Shown here piece after piece: positions 34,714-45,354 of a DNA stretch of 64,000 bases. A program made the translations under genes and the position numbers. Each line of letters begins with the position of its first letter. Within the stretch, counting starts at the first letter, position 1. Under the pieces are notes generated by a model that worked only from the letters and a program-made list of their open reading frames with translations, did no database searches and had not been told where the DNA came from. Origin of the DNA: Xanthoparmelia taractica (taxonomy: Eukaryota > Ascomycota > Lecanoromycetes > Lecanorales > Parmeliaceae); assembly GCA_033085395.1 (NCBI GenBank), contig JANQBS010000110.1, positions 1-64,000 on the forward strand, given 5' to 3'.

Positions 34714-37359
34714 ATGCCCATCCACCAAGATCCTGATCAGCAGCTCTCCAGAGCTTATAAGCCGGAAGAGCATCCCCAGCATCATGTCGATATGCGGAGG
34801 CTATCTGAAGAAAGCGTCAGGACTGAAGACTGCGACGGGCCAATACCGGATACTGCAATGGATGATTCTACCCTACCAACAAGGAACGAAGCCAGAGTCA
34901 GCAATAGAGGAGAAGCAATCTGCAGTGATAGGGCAGAGTTGATGGAACGAATTAAGAGAGGGGAAAGTCCCACTTGGATACCCAATCAGGCGGTGAGTCG
35001 ACCGTGGTCTGATTTTCCAGAGACGCGTTTAGGGGTTCTGGATATGGTCTGAATCTGGGTGGCCATGGATCCCGCAGCCATTGTTCAGATCATGATCTGC
35101 TTAAACGTTGTACAATAGTCGAGGAAGAGACGGATCATGAGTGTTCCACAGGCAGGCTTCTTTGGCCTTGTTGTGGGTGATCTCAGGTGGGGAACATTAG
35201 CTGACAGCCTTCTCCTACAGCTACAAGAGGAGTACTTCAGGATCAATAACAGAGATGTTTCAAATCTTCGATGCCAGCCGTCCGAAAGGAAAGCCCCTAT
35301 CCCTCTCCTTCCGGCTGCTGAGCTGAAGAGTATCACACAGAAGCAGGATGATACTCTGAATGATGGAATTAGTACACCACTGGAAATCCAGAGGCCAAGG
35401 TCGGCTCTACATGCTGGGGATTTCAAGGAGGAACAAAGGAAAGCGAAGGAAAATTCACCAATTCCGCCACGAGTTTCCGGATGCTTCAATGATTTCCAAC
35501 AAGGGCCCCTTGGGACTTCGCCTACGACTCCCTGGTATGATCCGCCTTCATCATTCAAAACGTTTGGTACGAGCCCCCCAGTCAGCGCCAGTGACCGAGA
35601 CTACGCCACCCCAGACCGAAGACCTTGGAGGAGCCGCGCACCATCACTAAGTTCGTACTCATCAAGCTATGTACTCAAAGCCCCTACAACTCCATTAGTC
35701 CAGCAATCAAACAACACTGATCTGGACTTCTCCCCAACGATGCGTTCAGTCAGCCCCGAGAAAAACAACAGGCGCCATACGTTGCCTCCGGATACCCTTC
35801 AAGTTATGCACTCGTCCACTAGTGGCCAAGCTTCCGTTTCTCCACAGGCAGCTCGTCATGCTCCGTCGTATCGCAGGGAAGGTTCTTTTTCATATGGCCA
35901 TTATCAGCGGAGATCTTTGAATTCGAATTGGTCTTTGCAAGCTTCCATATCTCCACAAACACCTGCATACCCACGCCCGAGGCGGATGTCGTTCTCTTCT
36001 GAGGCTTCCCCGCGGCAGCACGCCCATATGGTGGGATCATACGAAGAGTCTATACTTCGTGGATGGATGTCAACCGCTCCCTCTAAGCCTCTAGACTTTA
36101 CGGCCCAGATTGGTGTGCTTGGTAAGGGCAATTGTAAGCCGAAGTGTCCAGCCCATGTGACAGTTCCTTTTCCTGCGGTGTTTTATAGCTGGAGTGCAGG
36201 AAACGGCAGGAAGTCTGTGACCGATGATCCAAGCCCCTATGTGGGTCATATCGATCTACAGCACTCACTATCTCCTCTAGAGGCTGAAGAGCCTCCATCG
36301 CTTCAAGCGGAGTCTAATGGCCAACCTCTGACAAACCAAAAACGTGCAGAGCATAACAACACAGCTGCAAAGCTTGCACAAAGAAAGTCTAAAAAGAAAA
36401 TGCGCACGTCGCCTGCATCTGCTCCGCCCCGAGGGAGCTACAGGATACCCGAGCAGGGCCAACTACAGATTATCATCAAAAACCCTAACAAGACAGCGGT
36501 AAAGCTTTTCTTAATTCCATACGACTTGTCTGGGATGGAATCAGGCACCAAGACTTTTGTACGACAGCGTTCTTACTCGGCCGACCCAGTCATCGATAGT
36601 CCTACGGTCTCAGGATCTCACTCGAATCCAGCGCTTATATCCGGCAAGCCAACATTACGCTATCTAATTCATCTGAACATATGCTGCCCTTCAAAAGGAC
36701 GATTCTACCTTTACCAGCAGATCAGGGTTGTCTTCGCGAACCGCGTGCCAGACAACAAAGAGCAGTTGCGAAACGAGATCCAGGTGCCCCAACCGAGGTA
36801 CAGCGCTTACAAACCCACCAGAGACTCGCTTTCCGGTGCCAGCTCAAGCGCAGGTGCAAAGTTGACGGCAGAAAAGGCGTACAGAAGGCGGAGCTCCGGA
36901 TTCGGCTTCGGTAGCGACGAAGCAGATACTCATGCTACGCAGACTTTTACGGGCGGATCAACGTTCCCATTCGATAGTGGGACCCCCGTTCCCCCTATTC
37001 CTGCAATACCGTTTGACCTAGCAGTGTCACGGCAGAGGCATTTTAAAGGCCAGGCGAGCAGCAATGGTGAGGCCATGGACCTTGATACCTCGGAATCAAC
37101 CACTGCGTCAGACTTGCATTCGCTGTTGAGCGACACAGCTATCAATCACTCGAATGGCGTGCAATTATCAAGCTCGTGTAAAAGCAATGCATCCGGCAGT
37201 GTTATCGACGGCTACAACAAGCTGATCAAAGGAGACACTGGCTACGGGGGTGTCTTCGGGAGGCCTGGTACTCCGGAGCCTGGGGAAGGGTTATTGGCAA
37301 GAAGGTTGAAAGGGTTAGGTGTACAGCGGGATTCTAGACAGGTAGAAGAGGAGACGTGA
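34714..37359 (+). CDS. Atos/FAM214-domain protein
   Basis: About 805 residues in two inferred exons, 34714-34992 and 35221-37359, with a 228-nt intron (donor GTGAGT, acceptor CTCCTACAG, phase 0). Exon 1 holds RAELMERIKRGESPTWIP, a typical N-terminal block. A long Ser/Pro-rich disordered stretch follows, including RPRSALHAGDF. The core Atos-type domain is in the C-terminal half: YEESILRGWMSTAPS, LDFTAQIGVLGKG, GSYRIPEQGQLQIIIKNPN, KTFVRQRSYS, LRYLIHLNICCPSKGRFYLY. Animal Atos proteins are nuclear regulators; the fission-yeast relative is linked to meiotic chromosome segregation (recalled, not checked). The intron is long for this window, so a small extra exon is possible. The stop is at 37357-37359. 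Confidence 0.75.
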
Positions 37360-37824
37360 TGGTGGGTGGCAGCATTGAGCGGAGAATCATGATACTTTAG
37401 ATTTCCCTTGGCCTTGAGCATAGATAGCGGTGTTCCAATATAATATCAATATCTAGATATCTTACCTTATAGAACAAGGTGGACCGACGTCTTGTTTCTG
37501 TTGAAGTAGATTCAGGTGAAGCTCTTGGTGGATGGTTTAGTCTTAGCGGGTGGCCTGACCTTCGGCAGACCAGTTTGCCGAGTCGACTGCTAAGGCGAAT
37601 TAAGAAAGATGAAAAAGATTTGCAACAAGATGCTCTCTACTTAACTAAATCCTGACGTTGGGCATATCAAGTGGCGACAGCTGTACATCTACCACTCATT
37701 CAATGGCTTTATCATAGTTTGTGCAGTCTTTACTGGCTTGTTCGTTTGCGGCACATTCGCCCTCTCTACAGAAAAGTCCATCCATTGTTTACGATTTCAA
37801 CCAGTCCCTCAATCCTCCTTCAGC
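37360..37824. other. Intergenic, Atos gene to ERG5
   Basis: About 465 bp, with a short AT-rich palindromic stretch ATATCTAGATAT near 37449-37460. It presumably contains the ERG5 promoter; I recognise no specific site. Confidence 0.5.
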
Positions 37825-39587
37825 ATGGCCGCCGTTGTGAATTCAAGCCTTGCCTCGGCCATTATGAATGCAGACTACATACCTTCTAGCCCCGCGGATG
37901 GAGGACTCCTTTCAAGAGCGTACAATGGCACGAGCGGCCTCAGCGTTGCTATCACCCTGCTTTTGATACTTGTCGCATATGACCAATGTGAGTTGGCTTT
38001 GCATCCATCCCCCCCACCGATCGCTGATATATGCCTCAGTCAGATATATCTGGAATAAAGGATCAATTGTTGGACCGTCGTGGAAAATGCCCTTCATAGG
38101 CCCTTTCTTGCAATCGGTGAACCCAAAGATGGAGGAATACAAGGCCAAATGGGCAAGTGGGGATCTGAGTTGCGTTTCGGTCTTTCACAAGTATGGATAA
38201 GCAGCCATGAGAGCGTCGATTGCAAAAGCTGATCGGGCTGTTGCAGATTTGTGGTCATAGCATCGTCTCGGGATATGGCACGGAAGGTTTTCAACTCGCC
38301 TACGTTCGTCAAGCCTTGCGTGGTAGACGTAGCAATCACGCTTCTCCGGCCTACGAATTGGGTGTTCCTGGATGGCAAGGAACACGTCGACTATCGCAAG
38401 GGTCTGAACGGCTTGTTTACTCGCCAGGCATTAGAGGCATATCTGCCAGGTCAGGAGGAGGTTTACGACAGATACTTCGCGAGGGCTTTGGAAATATCGG
38501 AACAAGGAGATAAGGAGAAGGGCGTACCATTTATGCCATTTTTTCGAGAGCTCATGTGCGCCGTATCATGTCGGACGTTCGTTGGCCACTACTTGTCCGA
38601 CAAGGCAGTCAAGAAGATCGCAGACGATTACTGGATGATCACCGCGGCCATGGAGCTTGTCAACTTTCCAATCATCATTCCCTTCACCAAGGCATGGTAT
38701 GGGAAGAAGGCGGCGGACATGGTCCTCGACGAGTTTGCCAAATGCGCCGCAAAGAGCAAAGCCCGCATGGGTGTGGGCGGAGCAATTACTTGCATTTTGG
38801 ACGCATGGGTGAAATCTATGATCGACTCCGCCAAGTATAATGAGAAAATTGCAAAGGGCATTGCGGTCGACCCAGAACAGAAACCTGCCACCCTTCTCCG
38901 CACCTTTTCCGACTTTGAGATCTCCCAAACTCTCTTTACCTTTCTCTTTGCCTCACAAGACGCCACTAGCAGCGCCTGTACCTGGCTTTTTCAGGTCATG
39001 GCCGACAGGCCCGAGATTCTCGACCGCGTGCGTGCAGAGAACCTTGCAGCCCGCAACGGCAACAAGGATGTTCGCTTCAGCATGGATCTACTCGAAAATA
39101 GGCTCCCCTATACCCGTGTTGTCGTGAAAGAACTCCTCAGATACCGGCCGCCAGTCATCATGGTGCCCTACGTTGTCAAGAAGCCCTTCCCCATTACAGA
39201 CACCTACACCGCGCCCAAAGGTTCCATGGTAGTACCGAGCTGCTGGCCCGCGCTGCATGATCCAGAAGCTTATCCAAATCCTGATTCATACGATCCCGAG
39301 AGATGGATCAGTGGGGATGCGGAGAGCAAGACCAAAAACTGGCTCGTGTTCGGTACTGGTCCGCATTATTGCCTAGGACAGACGTATGCACAATTGAATT
39401 TGATTGGAATGATCGGTAAAGCCAGTCTGTGCTTGGACTGGTCGCATAAACCTACTGCAAAGAGTGAAGACATTGAGGTTTTTGCTACGATATTCCCACA
39501 GGTGAGTGTGTCTCGCGAAGAAAGCGAACAAGTGCTGATGTCTGGCCACAGGACCACTGCCCGTTGGTTTTCAAGAAGCGATCATGA
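37825..39587 (+). CDS. ERG5: Sterol C-22 desaturase, cytochrome P450 CYP61 (ERG5)
   Basis: ER-bound P450 that introduces the C22-C23 double bond late in ergosterol synthesis; about 534 residues. Exons: 37825-37987, 38040-38190, 38247-39501, 39552-39587; all introns are 50-56 nt and GT..AG. The N-terminus has one membrane anchor (SVAITLLLILVAY). Then come KGSIVGPSWKMPFIGPF, the I-helix FASQDATSSACTW, the ExxR motif in VVVKELLRYRP, PERW, and the heme loop FGTGPHYCLGQ with the ligand Cys near residue 479. The last exon is only 12 codons (DHCPLVFKKRS and stop), which restores the C-terminus expected of this family. Reading through the last intron would give a wrong tail. Confidence 0.92.
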
Positions 39588-39886
39588 TGCTTTCGTCTTT
39601 CTATCTCGCTTGCACCGGTTTTTAATCCTACTGTAAATAGATCTCCTATTCTTCTTCGTCCCGCGACGCCAGAGCCGTTGTGACTGGCTTTTATACCCAT
39701 TCAGGCGCGAGTACAGCGTCTGATATAATACTTTGAAAGTCCTTCATCTCTCTCGTACGATTGCTCTGGGTCCCCTATATCCTCTTGTGAACACGGGTGG
39801 ACATGACGCTATCGATCCCTTCCCTGCACAACCTCATCTTCTCTTCAGCGCATTTCCATGCTCGCGGATTCCCACGTCTTAATCCT
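39588..39886. other. Convergent 3' intergenic region, ERG5 and rhodanese
   Basis: About 300 bp between converging stop codons; nothing recognised. Confidence 0.5.
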
Positions 39887-40699
39887 TCAGCGCTCAACCT
39901 CTCCGCCCTTGCTCTCCCACTCCACCCACCCGCCTTGCATATCCCCCGCTTTTATCCCCACCCACTCCCTCGCCATCCTGGCCGCGGCCCTACTCCTCAC
40001 CCCAGCCTTGCAATAAAAAATAACCTCCTCCACCCCCTTTCCCTCCTCCTCCCGCTCCTCACCTCCCTTCCCGTATCCCGCCCCCTCCCCTTCACTTCCA
40101 CCATCCGCACCATCAACAACCCCGTCCCCATCCTCAGCATTCAACCCACTCCTCGCCTCATTCGCCTTCGCCTCCCCCGAAAACGGCGACTCGGACCTTG
40201 AAAACCTTGACCTCGTCGTCGATCCTTTTCCTTGATCCCCTTGTCCTCCTTTTCCTTCTCGACCTTTAACAACAGCCCGCGGTTTCTCAAACCCGAACCT
40301 GTCGAAAAACTCCTCGTCGCTCAGATAGAATGCGTCCGGGTTCGACGTTATGGGCATGGAATAAGCGCCTGGTATGCGGCCTGTTTGCTCCAACTCGGAG
40401 GGCTCGCGGACGTCGATTAGGAGGCGCGTTGGGGTGGGGTGGGTTGTTAGGGTACGGATTTCTGAGAAGGTGTAGGGGCGGGGGTGGGGGGGTGAGGGTG
40501 AGGGGGGGGTGCTGTAGTGTTGTTGTTGTTGGTGGTGGTGGTGGGGGGGAGGAGGAGATGGGAATGCGTGGGGGGAAGAGGAGGAGAGACGGAGGGTGTG
40601 GGTGTGGAGGGAGCGGAGGGGGCGGGGAGCGGCGAAGGGGAGGCAGCGGGTGAGGGGAGAGGCGAGGAGTGGGAGTAGACGTGGACGGGTTGAGGCCAT
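39887..40699 (-). CDS. Rhodanese-domain protein, probably mitochondrial
   Basis: Sulfurtransferase-fold protein of 270 residues, intronless. The N-terminus is Arg/Ser/Leu-rich and lacks acidic residues (MASTRPRLLPLLASPLTRCL), like a mitochondrial presequence, and is followed by a Pro/His/Gln low-complexity linker. The rhodanese domain begins near residue 75 (YTFSEIRTL, LLIDVREPSELEQTGRIPGA) and ends with FYCKAGVRSRAAARMA, whose Cys (about 230) is the active-site residue, then GIKAGDMQGGWVEW. A Gly/Glu-rich insert of about 60 residues sits inside the domain before the active site. The C-rich coding strand of the linker makes the plus strand very G-rich. The start is the first ATG; upstream codons lack Met. 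Confidence 0.82.
   Translation of the reverse strand: MASTRPRLLPLLASPLTRCLPFAAPRPLRSLHTHTLRLSSSSPHAFPSPPPPHHHHQQQQHYSTPPSPSPPHPRPYTFSEIRTLTTHPTPTRLLIDVREPSELEQTGRIPGAYSMPITSNPDAFYLSDEEFFDRFGFEKPRAVVKGREGKGGQGDQGKGSTTRSRFSRSESPFSGEAKANEARSGLNAEDGDGVVDGADGGSEGEGAGYGKGGEEREEEGKGVEEVIFYCKAGVRSRAAARMAREWVGIKAGDMQGGWVEWESKGGEVER
40464..40513 (+). other. G-run tract, possible G-quadruplex
   Basis: The plus strand has successive G runs (GGGGCGGGGGTGGGGGGG, then TGAGGGTGAGGGGGGGG) within about 50 bases. Four or more runs of three or more G with short loops fit the usual G-quadruplex pattern. It lies inside the rhodanese coding region, on the template strand. Confidence 0.6.
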
Positions 40700-40954
40700 T
40701 GTGGTGTTTTGTGAATTGGTTTGGGCTGAAGGAAGAGCAGAGAAAGCAATCAGCAAGTATATGTCATTGCAGCTCCGCTGTTCAGCCGAAGTTTACCCAT
40801 CATGACCTGCGTTGAAGACTCACAGATTTCACATCATCAATTGTCACCGCACCATTTGTACAAAATGCAGAAAATCCTTCGGAGGAGAGTCTGACCCGTC
40901 CAAGTATGCCATCTGTGGCTTCAATGGGATAGCAAAATTGGCTGACGAATTCTA

Positions 40955-41830
40955 GGAACGCGCTCCTCTTCGTGCAGGCTTCATCGTCAAGGCCGCATTA
41001 ACGCTACTCAGCGACCAGGGCGTCGAGGTTATCGCTGGTGCGAATGTCAACTGGCACTGCCTACTCGATTGAACTACTGACATGCCGATACGGTTTCTGC
41101 TGCAGAACACTAGAAAGCGCAAAGGGTCTTTGTAGAAATGTGAAGGGCGCCAAAGCCATGTCATTGGACGCTGAGGATTCTGATGAGGCATTGGATGCCG
41201 AGGTTCGCATAGCTGATGGTGAGTCTCGAGTATATGAGATGAGACTGGCTGTGCTGAGGGTATGTCAGGTGCTATCGTTTTGATCTCGTACACCTATTAT
41301 GCCCTGGTTATCAAGTCCGCCATCAGGAAAACGATTAATGTGATCATGACGAGCTATAGCGGCCCGTCCATGCAGGAAGGAGCTTGAGAAAGAGATCGAT
41401 GAGGCTGGTATCACGGTTATGAGTGAAACTGGACTTGATCCGAGTGTTTATCACCTGTACGCTATATGAACTATCGACGAGGTACACAAGTCTGGAGGAA
41501 AGATGGAAGGCTTCTTGTCATAACTGTGGCGAAAAGAAAATGGCAACGAGGAACGCGAGCGGGATTTCATCTTCCTGCAGCACAAACTCGACATTGAGCA
41601 TGCGGACGGTAAGCACGAGACAAGGATCAATACGCTCTGTGACTATGGCGATCCAAAAGCCTTCTCTGCGATGGCGAGATTGGTGGATATCCCATGCGGT
41701 CTGGCTGTTGTGCAGGTGTGCGAGGGCAGGCTGCTTGCCAAAGGGGCTGTTGGCGCCGTTTAGGCATGAGGTTTGTGATTTTTTGATGAAGGAATTGAAG
41801 TCATGGGGGAGAGATGGTTGAGAAGACCAT
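40955..41830 (+). pseudogene. Decayed saccharopine reductase (LYS9) copy
   Basis: Scattered plus-strand blocks match saccharopine dehydrogenase (glutamate-forming), the enzyme that makes saccharopine in fungal lysine synthesis. In order: GFIVKAALTLLSDQGVEVIA (about 40978), CCRTLESAKGLCRNVKGAKA (about 41098), YTYYALVIKSAIRK with INVIMTSYSGPSMQE (about 41290-41380), ELEKEIDEAGITVMSETGLD (about 41392), TIDEVHKSGGKMEGFLS, then after a missing middle part RDFIFLQHKLDIEHADGKHE (about 41560), CDYGDPKAFSAMARLVDIPC and EGRLLAKG. The blocks lie in different frames with stops between, and most of the central substrate domain is absent. It is a non-functional copy; an intact LYS9 presumably exists elsewhere. 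Confidence 0.8.
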
Positions 41831-42173
41831 TGAGTAGGTGGATGATTACGCGGTAGAAATGTCTCAGAAAGCGAGCGAAAAAGATCCTCAGGAAATTCGC
41901 AAATTGTCATAGATCAGTACCAGCCTGCCAGCGCATGAATGAATTCAAAGTATGCAGACAAAAGCAATAGAATCTGCAAAAAGAATTCTAGGGCTCATTC
42001 ATATGCTTCTCTACTAGCTTTCGCAAAATGCAAGGAAGTACTTTGCAACGCCAGTGATCCCTCCCTGATGGCTCAATGCATGCAGAGACGATGTCGCAAA
42101 CATAGGTAGTCATTCGAACCAACGCCGTGTCGGTACAAACCACTGCTGCCCCCCACCTCCAGCCGACCAAAAC
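41831..42173. other. Intergenic, LYS9 relic to MCM3
   Basis: About 340 bp that includes the MCM3 3' end. Nothing else recognised. Confidence 0.5.
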
Positions 42174-45025
42174 TCATATCTTATACACAATCCCATCGCT
42201 ATCCGAATACCTACATCACCAACCGCCATCACATCAGCACAATCAGTCTTCCTTAACATTTCAAACTATGACGAAGTATATGTGGGGGAGAGAGAAGCGG
42301 GAGGGTTAAAAGGAAAGAAAGAAAGGACTCACATAATCTCATTCCTCTCCTGCATCCCCTCGAGCGCCTTGCCCGCTTCCGCCAGCCCAAACTCCGCATC
42401 CCCCGTCCTGCCCAATCGCTCATTCACGGCCCGAACAAGAGGTTCAAAGTCCGCGCTCTCGTTTTGGAAGACGCTGGTATTGACCAGTTGGCCTAATGCG
42501 GATCTGAAGACTCGCAGGCGGTTTGCGCTGATGGGCTGTTGTTGTTGTTGTGAGTCGCCGTTAGTGGTGGCTTGGCTATCATCGCCTTGTGAGGTGAGGA
42601 GTTGAGATGCTGGCGCTGACGACGCGACCGACATTTGCGATTGCGTTGCGCGGCCGTTGGTGCGGGGGCTGGCGATGTACATGTCCTCGTTGTCCGAGTC
42701 GTCGTCTGCGTCGCCGCCGTTGTCGCCATTGGTAGCCGCACCTCTTGTCCTTGCGGTCCCGTTGGTGCGTGTTGTTCGGCGAGGAGTGGTGCCATTCCTT
42801 CGAGGTGCTTCGTCTTGATCTTCGTCGTCGTCGTCGTCATCGGAAGATGAGTCGGTCGACATTGCGTCCGCGTGGCTGGTTTTCCTCCGCTTTTTCCGCT
42901 CGTCTTCGACGACTTCTTTGAAGAGGGCGAAGCGGAGAATCGACTCTGCGGCTTCGGCATCTTTCTCTTCTACCCTGTGTGAGAGACGGGCTTTGGCGTG
43001 AGCCGTTGCAAGACGGATCAGCGTCTCGAGTGTACGAGCTGTCATGGGAGAGGTCTTCCGCTGATTCCCTTCCAGCTCGTCGTTGCGAAGTGCAGAGTAG
43101 GTTGCTACGACGTGATCTGCAGCCCCCTTTGTGAGGACGGGTTTACGCTGCAGCTTGGCGTACTGAATATACTTCTTGATGAATGGGATGCTGAGCACGT
43201 CAACTCTTCGAGCCGCGCCACGACCCGAGGTTACGGTCACGCCGGCGTGGAGCATGACGTTGAACTTCTCGTAGACCGGTGTGGGTTGGCTGGCATCTTG
43301 CTCTTCGTCGAGGCCTACGCCAAGGGTTTGATACTGCTGTTCACGGACCGGTGCACCTTCTTCAGTGCCAGGCTGGCGATATCGATGCATACGAAGGACA
43401 TGCACGGAGATTTGGCGATCACGGAAGTCGTCGATATCGTCCGTGACTACGAAGAGTAGATCAAAACGTGAGAGAAGGGAGTCGGGGAGGGCGATGTTAC
43501 GATGGGGGTCTTTGTGGGGGTCGTATTGGCCATAAATAGGATTCGCAGCGGCTATGACACTGCAGCGGGCATTAAGGGAAGTGTGGATGCCGGCTTTAGC
43601 GATGGTGACTGTTTGTTGTTCCATGACTTCGTGAATGGCAACTCTGTCAATGTCGCTCATCTTGTCGAATTCATCTATACAGACGACGCCTCGGTCTCCG
43701 AGAACCATGGCACCAGCTTCGAGACGTCGTTCTCCCGTCTCTTTGTCTGAGGTCACTGCTGCCGTGAGACCAACGCCCGAAGATCCTCGGCCAGTCGTTG
43801 CAATTGCCAACGGTGCTGTATTCAGGACGAACCGGAGAAGCTGAGATTTTGCGGTTGAAGGGTCTCCGACCATCAAGATGTTGATGTCTCCTCTCAGATG
43901 CGTCCCGTTTTCCAAATTCTTCTCCATACCACCTAATAGCATGAGCAGGATCGCTTTCTTGATGTGGTCATGGCCATAGATACTCGGTGCTAGCGACTGC
44001 GACAACAATTCAAAAACATTCTTCTTTTTGGACACTTTGTTGATATTCCGAATATCCGTGTCTGTGATTGCCGATTGAGCGATCCCTCCGCCCGCCTTGG
44101 AAGAGAGCATGATGACATTGTTCGCCAGTATCAGAGTCCTGAAGGTCGCACTACCTTGACCGGCGTTGCGGTTTCCCAAGGATCGGTAGATACCAACGAG
44201 CTGTATTCGGTCCCCCGGCTTTACCTGATCTACCAAATCATCGTCCATGATCACGTCCACGCCTCGAGGAAGCTGTCCTGCTGGTGCACGCTCTGGCATC
44301 TCCTGTATCGAGATGGTTTGGTGATCTCTATAAGTGCAGTAACCGTATTCTGTAATGAGCTATTGACAGTCAGCGCTCGATGTCAAACAGGTTCCGTCCT
44401 TCAAAATCTAACCGGCTCTCCGTCCTCATCCTCTTGAGGATACACACTTGTACTGGCGGGTCCATTCATACTCATCGTCTGATCCCGATACTCTCTGAAC
44501 CGAAAGATGTTCTTCTTTTCATTGTAGTGGACACTTTTCACCACCTTTGGGCGGACTAACGAGCATTTTGTCACAATTCCTTCCAGCGATACCATATGAT
44601 TAAGGTGAGTGGAACTCAGGGTCCGAGGGTTGCACGAGAATTCGCCGAACGAGCCAACGTAGGCACAGTAGTACATCTTGCATCTGGATTCAGCACCGCT
44701 CAGCAATAATTGTGTGAAGCGTACTTACAACATCATCGGACGACTCCCTCGCAGGTCTGTTAGGCAACGCGACAATGATATTCTTGAGGGCTTGGTCAAA
44801 AGCCTGGGAGTAGTCGAACGGCGCTTGTAACAATCCATCTGCCAATTGTCTGTTGTGCGTCCTGATCTCGTCTAAGCTGACAGTAAGTCTTCGAAACCCT
44901 CGATTGAGCATGAGTATGATGTCGGCGCGGTAGCTTCGAGCGCTTTGATCGCTAGGATCGAGGAATTCTTCCGCCAGACGTATACGATCACGTACTGCCT
45001 CATCGCGAAGCTGTAAGCCATCCAT
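42174..45025 (-). CDS. MCM3: DNA replication licensing factor MCM3
   Basis: Subunit of the MCM2-7 replicative helicase; about 874 residues. Exons on the minus strand: 45025-44729, 44676-44413, 44359-42333, 42210-42174. The N-terminal domain includes YYCAYVGSFGEFSCNPRTLS and HLNHMVSLEGIVTKCSLVRP. The ATPase core has Walker A GDPSTAKSQ (near residue 350), the Walker B block CIDEFDKM, and the arginine-finger motif SRFDLLF. An acidic Ser/Asp linker and a winged-helix tail follow. The main exon could stop at TGA 42331-42329, but that codon overlaps a GTGAGT donor. Splicing over 122 nt to 42210 adds YSDSDGIVYKI and a stop, which fits the usual MCM3 end, so I prefer that model. Confidence 0.9.
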
Positions 45026-45108
45026 CTTGAAGAAAACAAAGCGGTGATGAGGAAGGGTAGCAATATCTTTCTGCTTTATACAAAAGATGCAGGAGCTCGG
45101 TTTGTGGA

Positions 45109-45114
45109 ACGCGT
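45109..45114. promoter_or_regulatory. MCB-type box (ACGCGT) upstream of MCM3
   Basis: ACGCGT lies 84-89 bp before the MCM3 start codon, followed by TTTTCGCG at 45121-45128. ACGCGT is the binding core of the fungal G1/S factor MBF, which drives replication genes including MCM genes. The match and position are seen; function is inferred. Confidence 0.55.
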
Positions 45115-45180
45115 CGCGGTTTTTCGCGTGAATCCGGCAGTTTTGTATGCATAAATTGCCGTAATAGATTGACTGGATAT

Positions 45181-45241
45181 TAGGGTTTGACCTCAGCTAA
45201 ACTCCAAATGATTTAATCAGGGTTTAGCTAGAATAGGGTTA
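45181..45241 (+). promoter_or_regulatory. Telomere-like TAGGGTT motifs upstream of MCM3
   Basis: TAGGGTTT (45181), CAGGGTTT (45218) and TAGGGTTA (45234) occur within 61 bp, 156-216 bp before the MCM3 start. They could be binding sites for a Tbf1/telomere-repeat-type protein, or debris related to the TIR element that begins at 45355 and also carries TTAGGG-like sequence. Confidence 0.35.
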
Positions 45242-45354
45242 GGTTACCGCAGTAGCCTTCTTGTTAGTAAAAGAATTAGAACTGTCGAGCAAGTGATGAA
45301 ATTACATACAAGAAGCGGATGATGATTATCCTAGAGGTGCACAGATTCTGTGTA

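Noticed and set aside
42329..42333. TGA 42331-42329 as the MCM3 stop
   Set aside because: It overlaps a GTGAGT donor and the product would lack the usual C-terminal residues, which a downstream in-phase exon supplies.
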